From Sulfitobacter sp. 20_GPM-1509m (GTDB lineage Bacteria; Pseudomonadota; Alphaproteobacteria; Rhodobacterales; Rhodobacteraceae): DNA of 64,000 nt. The notes beneath the pieces were generated by a model. It searched no databases. It worked only from the letters and a program-made list of their open reading frames with translations, and was not told the origin of the DNA. Position 1 is the stretch's first letter. Each line of letters starts with the position of its first letter. A program made the translations under genes and the position numbers. The stretch covers positions 553,840 through 617,839 of the forward strand of contig NZ_JIBC01000005.1 in NCBI RefSeq assembly GCF_000620505.1. The letters run 5' to 3'. This document shows, piece by piece, positions 35,995-46,582 of the stretch.

Positions 35995-36576
35995 GTGTCC
36001 CACACAGATGAACACGACGGCAACCGGCGCGATTTCCTGTACTACGCAACGGCGGGTGCAGGTGCAGTAGCGGTAGGTGCTGCCGTCTGGCCGCTGGTCA
36101 ATCAGATGAACCCCTCGGCGGACGTTAAGGCGCAGTCGTCGATTCGCGTCGACGTATCAGGCGTGGCGCCGGGCACACAGTTGACCGTGAAATGGCTGGG
36201 CAAGCCCGTGTTCATCCGTCTGCGCACCGAGGCCGAAGTGGCCGCGGCGAACGAGGTTGATCCGGCAACGCTGCCCGATCCGATTGCGCGCAACGCGAAT
36301 ATCGCGGTTGATGCGCCCGCCACCGATCCGAACCGGTCGCTGGTTCCGGCCGGCGGCGACGCAGGTGCCGACAGCGAATGGTTGGTGATGATGGGCGTAT
36401 GTACGCACCTGGGCTGCGTGCCTCTGGGCGATGCAGGCGACTTTGGCGGCTGGTTCTGCCCCTGCCACGGTTCACACTACGACACTGCGGGCCGTATCCG
36501 CAAAGGGCCAGCACCGCAGAACCTTCCGGTTCCTGTGGCTGAATTCGTGGACGCAACCACGATCAAACTGGGTTAA
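35995..36576 (+). CDS. petA: Ubiquinol-cytochrome c reductase iron-sulfur (Rieske) subunit
   Basis: 193 aa, GTG start with a GGAG-type site upstream. The N-terminus [29 protein letters not shown] is a Tat signal-anchor. The two Rieske boxes are [10 protein letters not shown] and [14 protein letters not shown]. It carries electrons from quinol to cytochrome c1. First gene of petABC with 14 bases to petB. The 190-base stretch before it contains no gene and should hold the promoter. Confidence 0.97.
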   Translation: MSHTDEHDGNRRDFLYYATAGAGAVAVGAAVWPLVNQMNPSADVKAQSSIRVDVSGVAPGTQLTVKWLGKPVFIRLRTEAEVAAANEVDPATLPDPIARNANIAVDAPATDPNRSLVPAGGDAGADSEWLVMMGVCTHLGCVPLGDAGDFGGWFCPCHGSHYDTAGRIRKGPAPQNLPVPVAEFVDATTIKLG

Positions 36577-36590
36577 GGGAAGGGAACGCA

Positions 36591-37937
36591 ATGTCTGGAA
36601 TTCCTCACGACCATTACGAACCGAAAACCGGTGCAGAAAAATGGCTTCACAGCCGTCTGCCCGTAGTCGGTTTGCTGTACGACACATTGATGATCCCCAC
36701 ACCCAAGAACCTGAACTGGATGTGGATCTGGGGCATCGTTCTGGTGTTCTGCCTGGTCTTGCAAATCGTCACCGGCATCGTTCTGGTGATGCACTATACA
36801 CCGCACGTCGATCTGGCATTCGCCAGCGTCGAGCATATCATGCGTGACGTGAACGGCGGATATATGCTGCGCTATATGCACGCAAACGGCGCTTCGCTGT
36901 TCTTTGTGGCTGTCTATGCCCACATTTTCCGCGGTCTGTACTACGGGTCCTACAAGGCCCCGCGTGAGATCACGTGGATCATCGGCATGCTGATTTATCT
37001 GCTGATGATGGCAACCGGCTTTATGGGCTATGTTCTGCCTTGGGGTCAGATGTCGTTCTGGGGCGCCACGGTTATTACCGGTCTGTTCGGCGCGATCCCG
37101 TTCATTGGTGAAGGTCTGCAAACCTTCCTGCTGGGCGGACCTGCGGTGGACAACGCCACGCTGAACCGTTTCTTCAGCCTGCACTACCTGCTGCCCTTCC
37201 TGATCGCGGGTCTGGTCATCGTTCACGTCTGGGCTTTCCACTCGACCGGCAACAACAACCCCACGGGCGTTGATGTGCGCAAAGGATCGAAAGAAGAAGC
37301 CGAGAAGGACACGCTGCCCTTCTGGCCCTATTTCGTGATCAAGGACCTGTTCGCGCTGGCTGTGATCCTGGTGGTGTTCTTTGCGGTCGTCGGTTTCATG
37401 CCGAACTACCTGGGTCACCCGGACAACTACCTGGAAGCCAACCCGCTTTCGACACCTGCGCACATCGTGCCGGAATGGTACTTCCTGCCGTTCTACGCGA
37501 TCCTGCGGGCGTTCACTTCGGAAGTGTGGGTCGTTCAGATCGCGTCCTTCGTGACCGGTGGCATCATCGACGCCAAGTTCTTTGGTGTTCTGGCGATGTT
37601 CGGTGCGATTGCCGTGATGGCGCTGGTGCCGTGGCTGGATACATCTTCGGTACGTTCGGGCCGCTATCGTCCGATGTTCAAGATGTGGTTCGCGCTGCTG
37701 GTCGTCGACTTCATGGCCCTGATGTGGCTGGGGTCGATGCCTGCGGAAGAGCCTTACGCCAGCTTCTCGCTGATCGCTTCGGCCTATTGGTTCGCTTACT
37801 TCCTGGTCATCCTGCCCTTGCTGGGCGTGATTGAGAAGCCGGACGCACAGCCCGCGACAATCGAAGACGACTTTGCCGCAAAAGTGGCCAAGACCGGTTC
37901 GGCCAAGGCCGACTCCGCGTCCCAGCCTGCGGAATAA
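36591..37937 (+). CDS. petB: Cytochrome b subunit of the bc1 complex
   Basis: 448 aa, full length for the unfused alphaproteobacterial form. Eight membrane helices are expected; the haem b ligands are in the helix pairs around [14 protein letters not shown] and [18 protein letters not shown], and the quinol site carries [12 protein letters not shown]. Middle gene of petABC, followed 13 bases on by petC. Confidence 0.97.
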   Translation: MSGIPHDHYEPKTGAEKWLHSRLPVVGLLYDTLMIPTPKNLNWMWIWGIVLVFCLVLQIVTGIVLVMHYTPHVDLAFASVEHIMRDVNGGYMLRYMHANGASLFFVAVYAHIFRGLYYGSYKAPREITWIIGMLIYLLMMATGFMGYVLPWGQMSFWGATVITGLFGAIPFIGEGLQTFLLGGPAVDNATLNRFFSLHYLLPFLIAGLVIVHVWAFHSTGNNNPTGVDVRKGSKEEAEKDTLPFWPYFVIKDLFALAVILVVFFAVVGFMPNYLGHPDNYLEANPLSTPAHIVPEWYFLPFYAILRAFTSEVWVVQIASFVTGGIIDAKFFGVLAMFGAIAVMALVPWLDTSSVRSGRYRPMFKMWFALLVVDFMALMWLGSMPAEEPYASFSLIASAYWFAYFLVILPLLGVIEKPDAQPATIEDDFAAKVAKTGSAKADSASQPAE

Positions 37938-37950
37938 GAGGATGAGCACC

Positions 37951-38799
37951 ATGTTCAAGAAAATCGCACTTGGCGCTGCTTTGACCATTGGTCTTGCAGG
38001 GGGCGCTTATGCCGCTGGCGCAGAAGCGCATGTCGAAAACTTCGACTTTCCCTTTGACGGTCCGTTCGGCACCTATGACACCAACCAGCTGCAACGCGGT
38101 CTTCAGATCTACACCGAGGTCTGCTCGGCCTGTCATGGTCTGAAATTCGTTCCTATCCGCACATTGGCTGACGAAGGCGGGCCACACCTGCCCGAAGATC
38201 AGGTCCGGGCCTATGCTGAACAGTTCGAGGTCTTTGACCCCGAGTTGGACGACATGCGTCCCGGCAAACCGGTGGATCACTTCCCGCATTCCCCCTTGGA
38301 GAACGCACCTGACCTCAGCCTGATGGCCAAAGCGCGTGCCGGTTTCCACGGCCCTTACGGTCTGGGGATCAACCAGCTGATGAAAGGTATCGGTGGCCCC
38401 GAGTATATCGCCACCCTGCTGATCAGCTACGAAGAAGCGCCCAGCTGTGCGCCCGAAGATTTCCCGGGCCATTATAACGTTGCGTTCGCATCCGGTGGTT
38501 TCCCGGAAGAGTGCAAGGACGAGGACGGGCACCACATGTATCCGGGCAGCTGGATCGCCATGGCCCAACCGCTGAGCGGCGAGGATGTCGAGTTTGCCGA
38601 TGGCCACTCGAACGAACTGCACCACGAAGCGCAGGACGTCGCGGCGTTCCTGATGTGGACCGCTGAACCCAAGCTGTCGCAGCGCAAACAGGCTGGCTTT
38701 GTCGGTGTTGTGTTCCTGACGTTGCTGTCGGTTCTGCTGTACCTGACCAACAAACGCATCTGGGCGCCGGTCAAGAAAAAGTACAAGCGCAAGGATTGA
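37951..38799 (+). CDS. petC: Cytochrome c1 subunit of the bc1 complex
   Basis: About 282 aa. Signal peptide [23 protein letters not shown]; the haem c site is [16 protein letters not shown]; the distal methionine lies in the MAQPLSG region; a late membrane anchor [22 protein letters not shown] ends in a positively charged tail. The ATG at 37951 has an AGAGGA site 7 bases before it; an in-frame ATG at 37942 is too close to that site. A second cysteine pair (SCAPEDF...EECKD) may form the disulfide known in Rhodobacter c1. Confidence 0.96.
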   Translation: MFKKIALGAALTIGLAGGAYAAGAEAHVENFDFPFDGPFGTYDTNQLQRGLQIYTEVCSACHGLKFVPIRTLADEGGPHLPEDQVRAYAEQFEVFDPELDDMRPGKPVDHFPHSPLENAPDLSLMAKARAGFHGPYGLGINQLMKGIGGPEYIATLLISYEEAPSCAPEDFPGHYNVAFASGGFPEECKDEDGHHMYPGSWIAMAQPLSGEDVEFADGHSNELHHEAQDVAAFLMWTAEPKLSQRKQAGFVGVVFLTLLSVLLYLTNKRIWAPVKKKYKRKD

Positions 38800-38823
38800 T
38801 CCTGACGCCTTGGACGACATGAC

Positions 38824-38857
38824 AAACCCCCGCGCTGGCAACAGGGCGGGGGTTTTT
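38824..38857 (+). terminator. Rho-independent terminator of petABC
   Basis: The arms AAACCCCCGC (38824-38833) and GCGGGGGTTT (38846-38855) pair with a short loop, followed by a T run. It lies 25 bases after the petC stop. Confidence 0.92.
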
Positions 38858-38883
38858 CGTTGTCCGGCGTTTGGTGAGGTGTT

Positions 38884-40131
38884 TCAGGCCAGTAGGTGAC
38901 TGTCCGCCATACCTGTGATGCTGGCGATGACGATGCTGCCTTCGGTTTGAGGCGCGTCAAAATGCACTTCGGTGAATTGCGCCGTGCGGCCCATATGCGG
39001 GCTTTCCATGAGGATCTGGTGGGTGCGGCCCACCTGTGCGCTCAGGTGGCGCTGAACCTGCGCAGCACCCGCCGCACGCAGCCGTGCGGCGCGTTCCTTG
39101 ATCGCGCGGCCGTTCACTTGCGGCATGCGCGCCGCAGGGGTTCCGGGGCGGGGCGAGTAGGGAAAGACGTGCAGCCACGTCAGGCCGCATTCCTCGACCA
39201 GCGCCAGCGCGTTTTCGAAATGCGCCTCGGTCTCGGTCGGGAAGCCTGCAATGATGTCGGCCCCGAACGTCATGTCTGGCCGCAGCGCGCGCGCCTCTTG
39301 GGCAAAGCGGATGGCATCGCCGCGTAGGTGTCGACGCTTCATCCGTTTCAGGATCAGGTCGTCGCCGTGTTGCAGCGACAGGTGCAGGTGCGGCATCAAC
39401 CGCTGTTCGGTGGCAATCGCCTGCATCAGCGCCTCGTCCACCTCGATCGAATCGATCGAGCTGATTCGCAGGCGCGGCAGGTCCGGCACCAGCTTCAGAA
39501 TACGCATCACCAGATCGCCCAGACGTGGCGCTGCAGGCAGGTCGGCGCCCCACGAAGTCAGATCGACGCCAGTTAGCACCACCTCGTTATAGCCACGGTC
39601 CACCAGACGCTTGATCTGGTCCACCACGACACCGGCAGGCACCGAGCGCGAGTTGCCGCGACCGTAGGGGATGATGCAGAAGGTACAGCGGTGGTCACAG
39701 CCGTTCTGGACCTGCACATAGGCGCGGCTGCGGGTGCCAAAGCCGTCGATCAGGTGGCCGGCGGTTTCCGTCACCGACATGATGTCGTCAACCTGCACAG
39801 GCTCGGTGCCAAAGTTGCCGGCAAGACCGGACCATGTGTTCGCCTGCATTTTTTCGGTGTTGCCGATCACCGCGTCGACCTCGGCCATGTTGGCAAAGGT
39901 GTCCGGCTCGGTCTGCGCGGCGCAGCCGGTCACGATCAGGCGGGCGTTCGGATTGGCCTTGCGCAGCTTGCGGATGTCCTGCCGGGCCTTGCGCACGGCC
40001 TCGGCGGTGACGGCGCAGGTGTTGACCACCACGGCGTCTTGCAGGCCTGCGCCCTCGGCCAGCTCCTTCATCGCCTCAAGTTCGTATGCGTTCAGGCGGC
40101 AGCCGTGATTCGAGAATATCGGGGCGCTCAT
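38884..40131 (-). CDS. mtaB: tRNA N6-threonylcarbamoyladenosine methylthiotransferase MtaB
   Basis: About 415 aa. The N-terminal UPF0004 domain starts [21 protein letters not shown] with cysteines including [11 protein letters not shown] and [11 protein letters not shown]; the radical SAM cluster is [19 protein letters not shown]; a C-terminal TRAM-like region follows. MtaB adds a methylthio group to t6A37 of tRNAs reading ANN codons. The ATG at 40131 overlaps the dapF stop (ATGA), so the pair is coupled. The motifs also fit MiaB, but the N-terminus and CDHRCTFC context favour MtaB. Confidence 0.88.
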   Translation of the reverse strand: MSAPIFSNHGCRLNAYELEAMKELAEGAGLQDAVVVNTCAVTAEAVRKARQDIRKLRKANPNARLIVTGCAAQTEPDTFANMAEVDAVIGNTEKMQANTWSGLAGNFGTEPVQVDDIMSVTETAGHLIDGFGTRSRAYVQVQNGCDHRCTFCIIPYGRGNSRSVPAGVVVDQIKRLVDRGYNEVVLTGVDLTSWGADLPAAPRLGDLVMRILKLVPDLPRLRISSIDSIEVDEALMQAIATEQRLMPHLHLSLQHGDDLILKRMKRRHLRGDAIRFAQEARALRPDMTFGADIIAGFPTETEAHFENALALVEECGLTWLHVFPYSPRPGTPAARMPQVNGRAIKERAARLRAAGAAQVQRHLSAQVGRTHQILMESPHMGRTAQFTEVHFDAPQTEGSIVIASITGMADSHLLA

Positions 40132-40970
40132 GTCAGGCTGTCCAGAAACGCCTGCGTCAGTTCGCCCGAAAAGACGTGCATCGTGGCACCGGTCATCCAG
40201 ACGCCATCGTCGCGCCATTCGACGCGCAGTTGCCCGCCGTCCAGATCAATGACCACATCACGCCCTGTCAGGCCCCGACGTGCCGCTGCCACGGCGGTGG
40301 CGCAGGAGGATGAGCCAGAGGCCAGGGTCAGCCCCACGCCACGTTCCCAGACGCGCATGCGGATGCGGTCGGGGCCAGTGATCTGCGCCACCTGCACGTT
40401 GGTGCGTTGCGGGTACAGCGGATGGTGTTCAATGCGGGGCCCAAGATCCGCCAGATCCACGGCTTCGGCGTCGTCCACGAAAAAGGTGCAGTGCGGATTG
40501 CCCATGCCGGTTGCGGTGGGCGCGCCGTCAATGGGCAGTTCCAGCGTGTCCATTTCATGCGCCAGCGGAATCTCGTCCCAATCCAGTTGTGGATGGCCCA
40601 TGTTGACCGAGGTGATTCCATCGCCCATGTCCCGCGCGGCCAGATCGCCACGATCCGTGGTCAGGTGCAGTGTCTTGGCGCCGGATTCGTCCATCAGGTA
40701 GCGCGCGATGCAGCGTGTCGCATTGCCGCAGGCGGCCGACAGCGATCCGTCCGAATTGTAAAAGGTCAGGTGCGCGTCACCCGCCCCGTTGCCGATCACG
40801 GCCAGCTGGTCGAATCCCACACCACGGTGCCGGTCACCCAAGGCTTGGGCCAATGCAGGCGTGATCGCCACGTCATGCGCGCGCGCGTCGACGACCACAA
40901 AGTCGTTGCCCAGCCCGTGCATCTTCATGAAGGGCAAATTTGTTCGAGAATCCTGTGCCATTTCGCGCAT
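40128..40970 (-). CDS. dapF: Diaminopimelate epimerase-like protein with Ser at the second catalytic position
   Basis: About 280 aa. DapF interconverts L,L- and meso-diaminopimelate for lysine and peptidoglycan, using two cysteines. The first is present in [16 protein letters not shown] (about Cys81). The second catalytic cysteine, normally in the ACGSGAC motif, is replaced: here [18 protein letters not shown], with Ser at about 218 (codon at 40317-40319 on the minus strand) and Cys a few residues on. The start could be ATG at 40970, 40961 or 40928; 40970 has GGGG upstream. Coupled to mtaB. Confidence 0.85.
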   Translation of the reverse strand: MREMAQDSRTNLPFMKMHGLGNDFVVVDARAHDVAITPALAQALGDRHRGVGFDQLAVIGNGAGDAHLTFYNSDGSLSAACGNATRCIARYLMDESGAKTLHLTTDRGDLAARDMGDGITSVNMGHPQLDWDEIPLAHEMDTLELPIDGAPTATGMGNPHCTFFVDDAEAVDLADLGPRIEHHPLYPQRTNVQVAQITGPDRIRMRVWERGVGLTLASGSSSCATAVAAARRGLTGRDVVIDLDGGQLRVEWRDDGVWMTGATMHVFSGELTQAFLDSLT

Positions 40971-41067
40971 ATAACCCCGCACCTGAAATGAATCCAGTAC
41001 TCGGCAAATAAAGTTGGTGAATAGGGCTTGACCACCCCGCCAACTCTTTCTAGTTAGGCCGCCTAGT

Positions 41068-41143
41068 GGGCCGTTAGCTCAGTTGGTAGAGCAACTGACT
41101 TTTAATCAGTAGGTCGTTGGTTCGAACCCAACACGGCTCACCA
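41068..41143 (+). tRNA. tRNA-Lys(UUU)
   Basis: The acceptor arm GGGCCGT pairs with ACGGCTC, D-arm TAGCTCAGTTGGTAGA, anticodon loop CTTTTAA with anticodon TTT, T-arm GTTGGTTCGAACCCAAC, then A and an encoded CCA at 41141-41143. All four stems can be formed. Confidence 0.97.
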
Positions 41144-41157
41144 CTAGATCTAAAAAT

Positions 41158-41205
41158 GCAAGCAATCTTGGCTGGGTTTCATCCCGGTCAGGTTGCTTGC
41201 TTTTT
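41158..41205 (+). terminator. Probable terminator after tRNA-Lys
   Basis: GCAAGCAA (41158-41165) and TTGCTTGC (41193-41200) are perfect 8-bp arms with a 27-base internal segment, followed by TTTTT. It lies 15 bases after the tRNA. Confidence 0.7.
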
Positions 41206-41250
41206 GGTTTGGAGCGGCGTGACGTGCCCGTATTTGCGCCAAACATCCTT

Positions 41251-44200
41251 TCAATGGAAATCCCGGCTTGGGAACAGGCGTTTGGCCTGTTCGCGCGGGT
41301 GATGGGCGGCCGCTTTGTGACGTGGTCTGGGGGCGTCGTCGGCCTGGGGCTGGGTGATTCCCACGGCGTCGTCGCGCGGATGGCCAAGCTCCGAAAGCTT
41401 GTGGGACAGATCCTCGATATGTTCGGCGATAAGATGCACGACAATGCCCTCGCGCTCTAACCGACCAGTCACCCGCAACAGCCGCCCGCCCATGACGACA
41501 CGCCGAAAACGTTTGTAGACCGTCGGCCAGACCACCACGTTGGAGACGCCGGTTTCATCCTCAAGCGTCAGGAAAACCACGCCCGACGCGGTCCCGGGAC
41601 GCTGGCGTGTGATGACCAGGCCGCAAACAGAGGTGCGTTTCAGTGGCGCGACGGGCAAACGGTCATGCGGCGTCAGGTCGGGAATCATCGGGCGCAACAA
41701 TTCCATCGGATGGGCACGCAGGGTGAGGCGGATCGAGATGTAATCCTCTACGACCTCTTCACCCAGATGCATGGTTGGCAGATGCACCTCGGGCTCGTGA
41801 ATGTTTTCGCCGCTCAGCGGGTCGGCGAACAGCGGCAACGGTTTCGGCGCGCGAGTCGCGCGGACCTGCCACAGGGCGTCGCGCCGCGTCAGCCCCATGC
41901 CGATAAAGGCATCCGCCTCTGCCAGCCGTTCCAGCACCGATGGCGCGATGCCGGCACGCAGCCAGACGCTCTCGGGGTCCTGATAACCGTTGCCCCGCGC
42001 CGCTTTAAGCCAGCCTGCGTCCTCCTCGCGGAATCCTTTGATCTGGCGAAAGCCAAGGCGCAGCGCCAACATGCCATCGGCGCGGCGCTCCAGGCGGTTG
42101 TCCCATTCCGAATGATTGACGCAGACCGGCCGCACCTCGACGCGGTGATCGCGCAGATCGCGCACGATCTGCGCCGGCGCGTAAAATCCCATCGGTTGCG
42201 AGTTCAGCAGCGCGCAGGCGAACACCGCCGGATGATGGCATTTCAGCCAGGACGAAATATAGGTCAGCATGGCAAAGGCTGCGGCGTGGCTTTCGGGGAA
42301 TCCGTAATCGGCAAAGCCTTCGATCTGCGCGAAACAGGCTTCGGCCACGTCTTGGGCATAGCCGTTGTTCATCATGCCCCGGACAAAGCGGTCACGGTGT
42401 TCGCCAATGGTACCCAGACGCCGGAACGTGGCCAGCGAGCGGCGCAGCTTGTCGGCCTCTTCCGCGGTATAGCTCGCGCCCACGATCGCGATCTGCATGG
42501 CTTGTTCCTGGAACAGTGGCACGCCAAGCGTCTTGCGGGTCACCTCTGCAAGCGCGGGACCAAAGGGTTCGGGTGCTTCCAGCCCCTGTCGCCTGCGGAT
42601 GTAGGGTTTGACCATGCCGCCCTGGATCGGGCCGGGGCGCACAATGGCGACTTCGATCACCAGGTCGTAGAATGTCGCGGGTTTCATCCGGGGCAAAAAA
42701 TTCATCTGTGCCCGGCTTTCGACCTGAAACACCCCCACCGCATCGGCCCGTTGCAGCATCTCATAGGTGGCGCGATCTTCCTGCGGCACGGTGTCGAGCG
42801 TCAGGTGCATGTCCTGGTGATCCGCCAGAAGCTCAAAGCTTTTGCGCAGGCAGGTGAGCATCCCGAGCGAGAGAATATCGATCTTCAGGATATTCAGCGC
42901 GTCGATGTCGTCCTTGTCCCATTCGATCACCGTACGGTCCTCCATCGCGGCGTTCTCGATGGGGCACATTTCGTCCAGTCGTCCGCGCGTGATGACAAAC
43001 CCGCCGACATGCTGGCTCAGGTGGCGCGGAAAGCCGATGACCTCGCCGATGAGTTTGAGCGTTTGCGTCAGCCGCAGGTCTGTCGGGTCCAGACCAATCG
43101 CCCTGACCCGGTCCATATCGACCCCCGCGTTCGACATGCCCCAGATGTCGCCCGAGAGCCGCGCCGTGATGTCCTGGGACAGGCCCATGACCTTGCCCAC
43201 CTCGCGGATTGCTGCGCGTGTGCGGAAATGGATTACCGTGGCGCAAAGTCCGGCACGGTGGCGGCCGTATTTCTCATAGATCCACTGGATCACCTCTTCG
43301 CGGCGTTCGTGTTCGAAATCCACGTCGATGTCGGGCGGTTCGCCACGATGGCGTGAGATGAAGCGTTCGAACACCATGCCGATCATGTCGGGGCTGACAT
43401 CGGTGATGCCCAACAGGTAACAGAGAATCGAATTGGCCGCAGAGCCGCGCCCCTGGCACAGAATGCCACGGCTGCGCGCCTCTTGAACGATATCATGCAC
43501 GGTGAGGAAATAAGGCGCATAGCGAAGCTCGTCGATCAGCGACAGTTCCTTTTGCATCAACTGATGCACGCGCGCGGAGGCGCCATTCGGATAGCGCCGT
43601 TTCACCCCCTCAGCGGCCAGGCGTGCAAGGCGGGCCTGCGGCGTTTCCCCTTCGGACATCTCGTCGGGGTACTCATAGCTTAGCTCGGACAGGTCAAACC
43701 CACAGCGCGCCGCGATTTCCAGGCTGCGTTTCAGCGCCGCCGGATACCGGTGATAAAGCCGCGCCATGTCGGACGCGCCTTTGAGGCGGCGCTCGGCATT
43801 GGGCAGCGCCTTGGTGCCGATCTGGTCAATGGTGATCCCTTCACGCAGGCAGGTAAGCACATCCGCAAGCTGACGGCGTTTGCCGTGATGCATAAGGACA
43901 TCCCCCACCGCCACCATCGGCGCAGCGCACCGCTGTGCCATGGCGGCACAGGCATCGAACCACCCCTGATCGGAACCGTCGTAACGTGGTGCGACCCCGA
44001 GAAAGACCGCGCCGGGAAACCGACGTGCGAGCCGTTGTACAGGGGCCCGCGCGCGGTTCAGATCAGCAGGAGGCAGAGCGATCAGGATCATCCCCCGGCA
44101 CCCTGCCTCCAGGTCCTGCATATCAAGGTGACACTCGGCCTTTTCCGCCCGCCGTTTGCCAAGGGTCAAAAGCCGTGACAGCCGGCGATAGGCCGCGCGG

Positions 44201-44631
44201 TCTGTCGGCAAGGCCAGCCAGTCCACCGGGCAATCGCGCAGCACAAGACGGCTGCCGACGATCAATTTGGGAAGGTAGGGCGTTCCGGCATTGTGCAGGT
44301 CCTGTGGCTGCCCGATCTCTTCACGCGAGGAGGGATCAACCTGATGCAGCGAACGCACAGGCAAGGCTTGTGATGTTTCCTCGTGCAGGGTTTTCAACGC
44401 AGAATAGGCCCGTACGACGCCAGCAAGCGTATTGCGGTCGGTGATCGCAATGGCCCCCAGACCCAGTTCCGCAGCCCGCAGCACAAGCTCCTCGGGATGC
44501 GAGGCGCCGGTGAGAAAGGTGAAGTTGGTCGTCACACAAAGTTCCGCATAGCCCGCCCTGTCGCGATCCCAAGGTATCGTTTCGGGCCGGGCGGCTTTGG
44601 TCTGTTGCTGATCGTGAACAGCCTCGGTCAT
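41251..44631 (-). CDS. dnaE2: Error-prone DNA polymerase DnaE2
   Basis: About 1126 aa, a C-family DNA polymerase. The N-terminal PHP domain has CVTTNFTFLTGASHPEELVLRAAELGLGAIAITDRNTL; the catalytic aspartates are in EPPDIDVDFEHERREE, and later motifs include PILEQAM-like LGVPLFQEQAMQIAIVGASYTAEEADKLRR and a helix-hairpin-helix region. DnaE2 copies over damaged DNA and needs ImuB. It overlaps the imuB stop by an ATGA (44628-44631) and ends the SOS cassette. Confidence 0.96.
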   Translation of the reverse strand: MTEAVHDQQQTKAARPETIPWDRDRAGYAELCVTTNFTFLTGASHPEELVLRAAELGLGAIAITDRNTLAGVVRAYSALKTLHEETSQALPVRSLHQVDPSSREEIGQPQDLHNAGTPYLPKLIVGSRLVLRDCPVDWLALPTDRAAYRRLSRLLTLGKRRAEKAECHLDMQDLEAGCRGMILIALPPADLNRARAPVQRLARRFPGAVFLGVAPRYDGSDQGWFDACAAMAQRCAAPMVAVGDVLMHHGKRRQLADVLTCLREGITIDQIGTKALPNAERRLKGASDMARLYHRYPAALKRSLEIAARCGFDLSELSYEYPDEMSEGETPQARLARLAAEGVKRRYPNGASARVHQLMQKELSLIDELRYAPYFLTVHDIVQEARSRGILCQGRGSAANSILCYLLGITDVSPDMIGMVFERFISRHRGEPPDIDVDFEHERREEVIQWIYEKYGRHRAGLCATVIHFRTRAAIREVGKVMGLSQDITARLSGDIWGMSNAGVDMDRVRAIGLDPTDLRLTQTLKLIGEVIGFPRHLSQHVGGFVITRGRLDEMCPIENAAMEDRTVIEWDKDDIDALNILKIDILSLGMLTCLRKSFELLADHQDMHLTLDTVPQEDRATYEMLQRADAVGVFQVESRAQMNFLPRMKPATFYDLVIEVAIVRPGPIQGGMVKPYIRRRQGLEAPEPFGPALAEVTRKTLGVPLFQEQAMQIAIVGASYTAEEADKLRRSLATFRRLGTIGEHRDRFVRGMMNNGYAQDVAEACFAQIEGFADYGFPESHAAAFAMLTYISSWLKCHHPAVFACALLNSQPMGFYAPAQIVRDLRDHRVEVRPVCVNHSEWDNRLERRADGMLALRLGFRQIKGFREEDAGWLKAARGNGYQDPESVWLRAGIAPSVLERLAEADAFIGMGLTRRDALWQVRATRAPKPLPLFADPLSGENIHEPEVHLPTMHLGEEVVEDYISIRLTLRAHPMELLRPMIPDLTPHDRLPVAPLKRTSVCGLVITRQRPGTASGVVFLTLEDETGVSNVVVWPTVYKRFRRVVMGGRLLRVTGRLEREGIVVHLIAEHIEDLSHKLSELGHPRDDAVGITQPQADDAPRPRHKAAAHHPREQAKRLFPSRDFH

Positions 44632-46082
44632 GTGAATTCCCCCTGCACGAACCAGCCGGGGTTTTGCGGGGTATAGAACAGCCACAGCCGCCGCCCCTCA
44701 CGCGTGTCCACCTTCCAATAATCGCGCACTCCGCTGCGCCATTTGTCATCCGGCAGCCACCATTCCGGCGCGATCCGTTCGGGACCGGTGGCGCGACCTG
44801 TTGTCAGACGCATACGCCGCCAGCGGAATTGCGCGGGTGGCTGCGATCCACTGGCCGAAATCGACTCGGGGGGAAACAGGCACAGCGGACGGGACCGTCG
44901 CACGCTCCAGCCCCGCTCGGGCGTGCTGTAGGCTGCGGGTGCAATGGAAAAGGCGCGCTCGGGGATATGGCTGTCGGCGGGCAGGAACCGCTGGACATTC
45001 TCCAGCCCGATCCGTGTGCCGATGCGCGTGATCAGATCGTTCAACTGATCGGGCGAGCTTTGACGGCTGCCGATCTGTTGGGCCGGGAGCGGTTCGACCA
45101 ACGTGGCTTCGATCCGTATTTGGTCGATGCCGAACCCCGCAGCGACCTCACCCACGCCCCGCACGAACAGCGGCAGAATGCGGGTCGGGTCGTGCATCGG
45201 CGCGGCAAGGCGCAGCTCGACCTGTTGGCGTCCCTGATCAACCCGGCGCAGGGTAAGGCAAAGCCTGCGCGCGCCCATCTCCTGCGCTTTGAGCTTGTCA
45301 CACAAGGGTATAAGCAGCCGTGCGGTGACCCCCATCACGTCCTCGGTCAGCCCGATCGGCTCGGGCAGGCTCATCCGTGTCGCGTAATGCGGCGGCTCGC
45401 CTTCGGGGCTGATGGGTTCGGATACGTGCCCCAATGCCTGATCAAGTCGCAGCATCAGTTCCGGGCCAAAACGGCGGGCCAGCGGTGCGCGGGCAGCGCT
45501 GGCAAGATCGCCGATACGGCGCAGGCCAAGACGTTGCAGCGCGGTGGCCATCCGGTCCTCGATCCGCAGCGCTGCAACGGGCAGTTCCGTCAGCGGGCTG
45601 TGCGGATTGCCAAAATGCGCACGCGCCCATGCCGCACCACGGGTTTCGCCCAGTCCAAGCCGCAGTTCCAGCCCGGCACGCTCGCATCGGGCGTGCATAT
45701 CGGCCAGCATCCCGGGCTCACCGCCCAAAAGATGCACCGCGCCCGTGACATCAAGCACCAGCCCGTCCGCGCCCTCGTAGCCCACCCAGGGACAGTAACG
45801 CGTCGCCCAGCGGCGCAGGACCGCCAGGAAAGGCGCGTCGAGATCGGGGCGTGCGGGTTGGCTGATCAGGTCGGGACAAAAGGCGCGGGCATCGGCAAAG
45901 CTCATATCCCGGCTCAGGCCCACCCGCTCGGCGGCGCGATTGAGGCAATAAATCCGTTCGGTGTTATCGGCCTTGAGCGTCAGCGCGAAGGGTCCGTCAA
46001 CCGGACGTGCCCGAAGAACCCGGTCGCTCGCCAACCGGGGAAACCACATCGAGACGACTCGTTTGTTGATTCCATCGAACAT
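44628..46082 (-). CDS. imuB: ImuB, Y-family polymerase-like mutagenesis factor
   Basis: About 484 aa. The start MFDGINKRVVSMWFPRLASDRVLR at 46082 begins a Y-family fold; the segment LVLDVTGAVHLLGGE stands where active polymerases have the SxDE motif, so the acidic residues for catalysis are missing, as in other ImuB. It links the beta clamp, ImuA and DnaE2. Its N-terminal 86 bases overlap imuA and its end overlaps dnaE2. A lipophilic insert-free C-terminal half is typical. Confidence 0.92.
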   Translation of the reverse strand: MFDGINKRVVSMWFPRLASDRVLRARPVDGPFALTLKADNTERIYCLNRAAERVGLSRDMSFADARAFCPDLISQPARPDLDAPFLAVLRRWATRYCPWVGYEGADGLVLDVTGAVHLLGGEPGMLADMHARCERAGLELRLGLGETRGAAWARAHFGNPHSPLTELPVAALRIEDRMATALQRLGLRRIGDLASAARAPLARRFGPELMLRLDQALGHVSEPISPEGEPPHYATRMSLPEPIGLTEDVMGVTARLLIPLCDKLKAQEMGARRLCLTLRRVDQGRQQVELRLAAPMHDPTRILPLFVRGVGEVAAGFGIDQIRIEATLVEPLPAQQIGSRQSSPDQLNDLITRIGTRIGLENVQRFLPADSHIPERAFSIAPAAYSTPERGWSVRRSRPLCLFPPESISASGSQPPAQFRWRRMRLTTGRATGPERIAPEWWLPDDKWRSGVRDYWKVDTREGRRLWLFYTPQNPGWFVQGEFT

Positions 46083-46575
46083 GCCAGACACCAAGTGTTC
46101 CTGATTTGTTCTTGATAGTTTCCCACCGCATCAGAGTCGAGTCTTGCCGTTCCGGTTCGAATATCGGGGTGGCGCGCCAACGGGTTTCCGAGGCGTTCGA
46201 ACCCATATCCTCGGGGATGATGCACACCCCCGTCGTTCCGCCCGCTTTTGCTGCCAGTTGAACCCGCCGCCCCTCGCGCAGATCAAGCGGGCGGGTTATT
46301 TCCAGGACAACATAAGGCAGTGCGCCGTCCTTGAGGGCCTCTTCGGCCACGGCAAGTGCGTCCATCTGGTCCTTTGGCCGTGCCAGCAAAAGCTGCGAGG
46401 GATCAAGAAGCGGCAATAGACCCTGCGGCGTCAGAGTGTCAGACAGCCATGCCTCGCGTATCCAAAGCACCGGCCCCCGCGCGGCCATTGCGGCAAATCC
46501 CATGGCGCCGGCCCCGCAGACCTCGTGGACACGGGCAGGGCGCAGGGGGAAAAGGGTGTGAAGCGCGACTCGCAT
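45997..46575 (-). CDS. imuA: ImuA, SOS mutagenesis cassette protein
   Basis: 192 aa. It is a SulA/RecA-like fragment homologous to ImuA of alphaproteobacterial imuA-imuB-dnaE2 cassettes, with MRVALHTLFPLRPARVHEVCGAGAMGFA and VLWIREAWLSDTLTPQGLLPLLDPSQLLLARP. The gene heads the cassette, followed by imuB with an 86-base overlap. A GTTC-N7-GTTC SOS box lies just before its start. Confidence 0.85.
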   Translation of the reverse strand: MRVALHTLFPLRPARVHEVCGAGAMGFAAMAARGPVLWIREAWLSDTLTPQGLLPLLDPSQLLLARPKDQMDALAVAEEALKDGALPYVVLEITRPLDLREGRRVQLAAKAGGTTGVCIIPEDMGSNASETRWRATPIFEPERQDSTLMRWETIKNKSGTLGVWHVRWNQQTSRLDVVSPVGERPGSSGTSG

Positions 46576-46582
46576 GGGGTGA

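Noticed and set aside
41665..43356. A 563-codon plus-strand frame inside dnaE2.
   Set aside because: Shadow of the polymerase gene; no domain recognisable.
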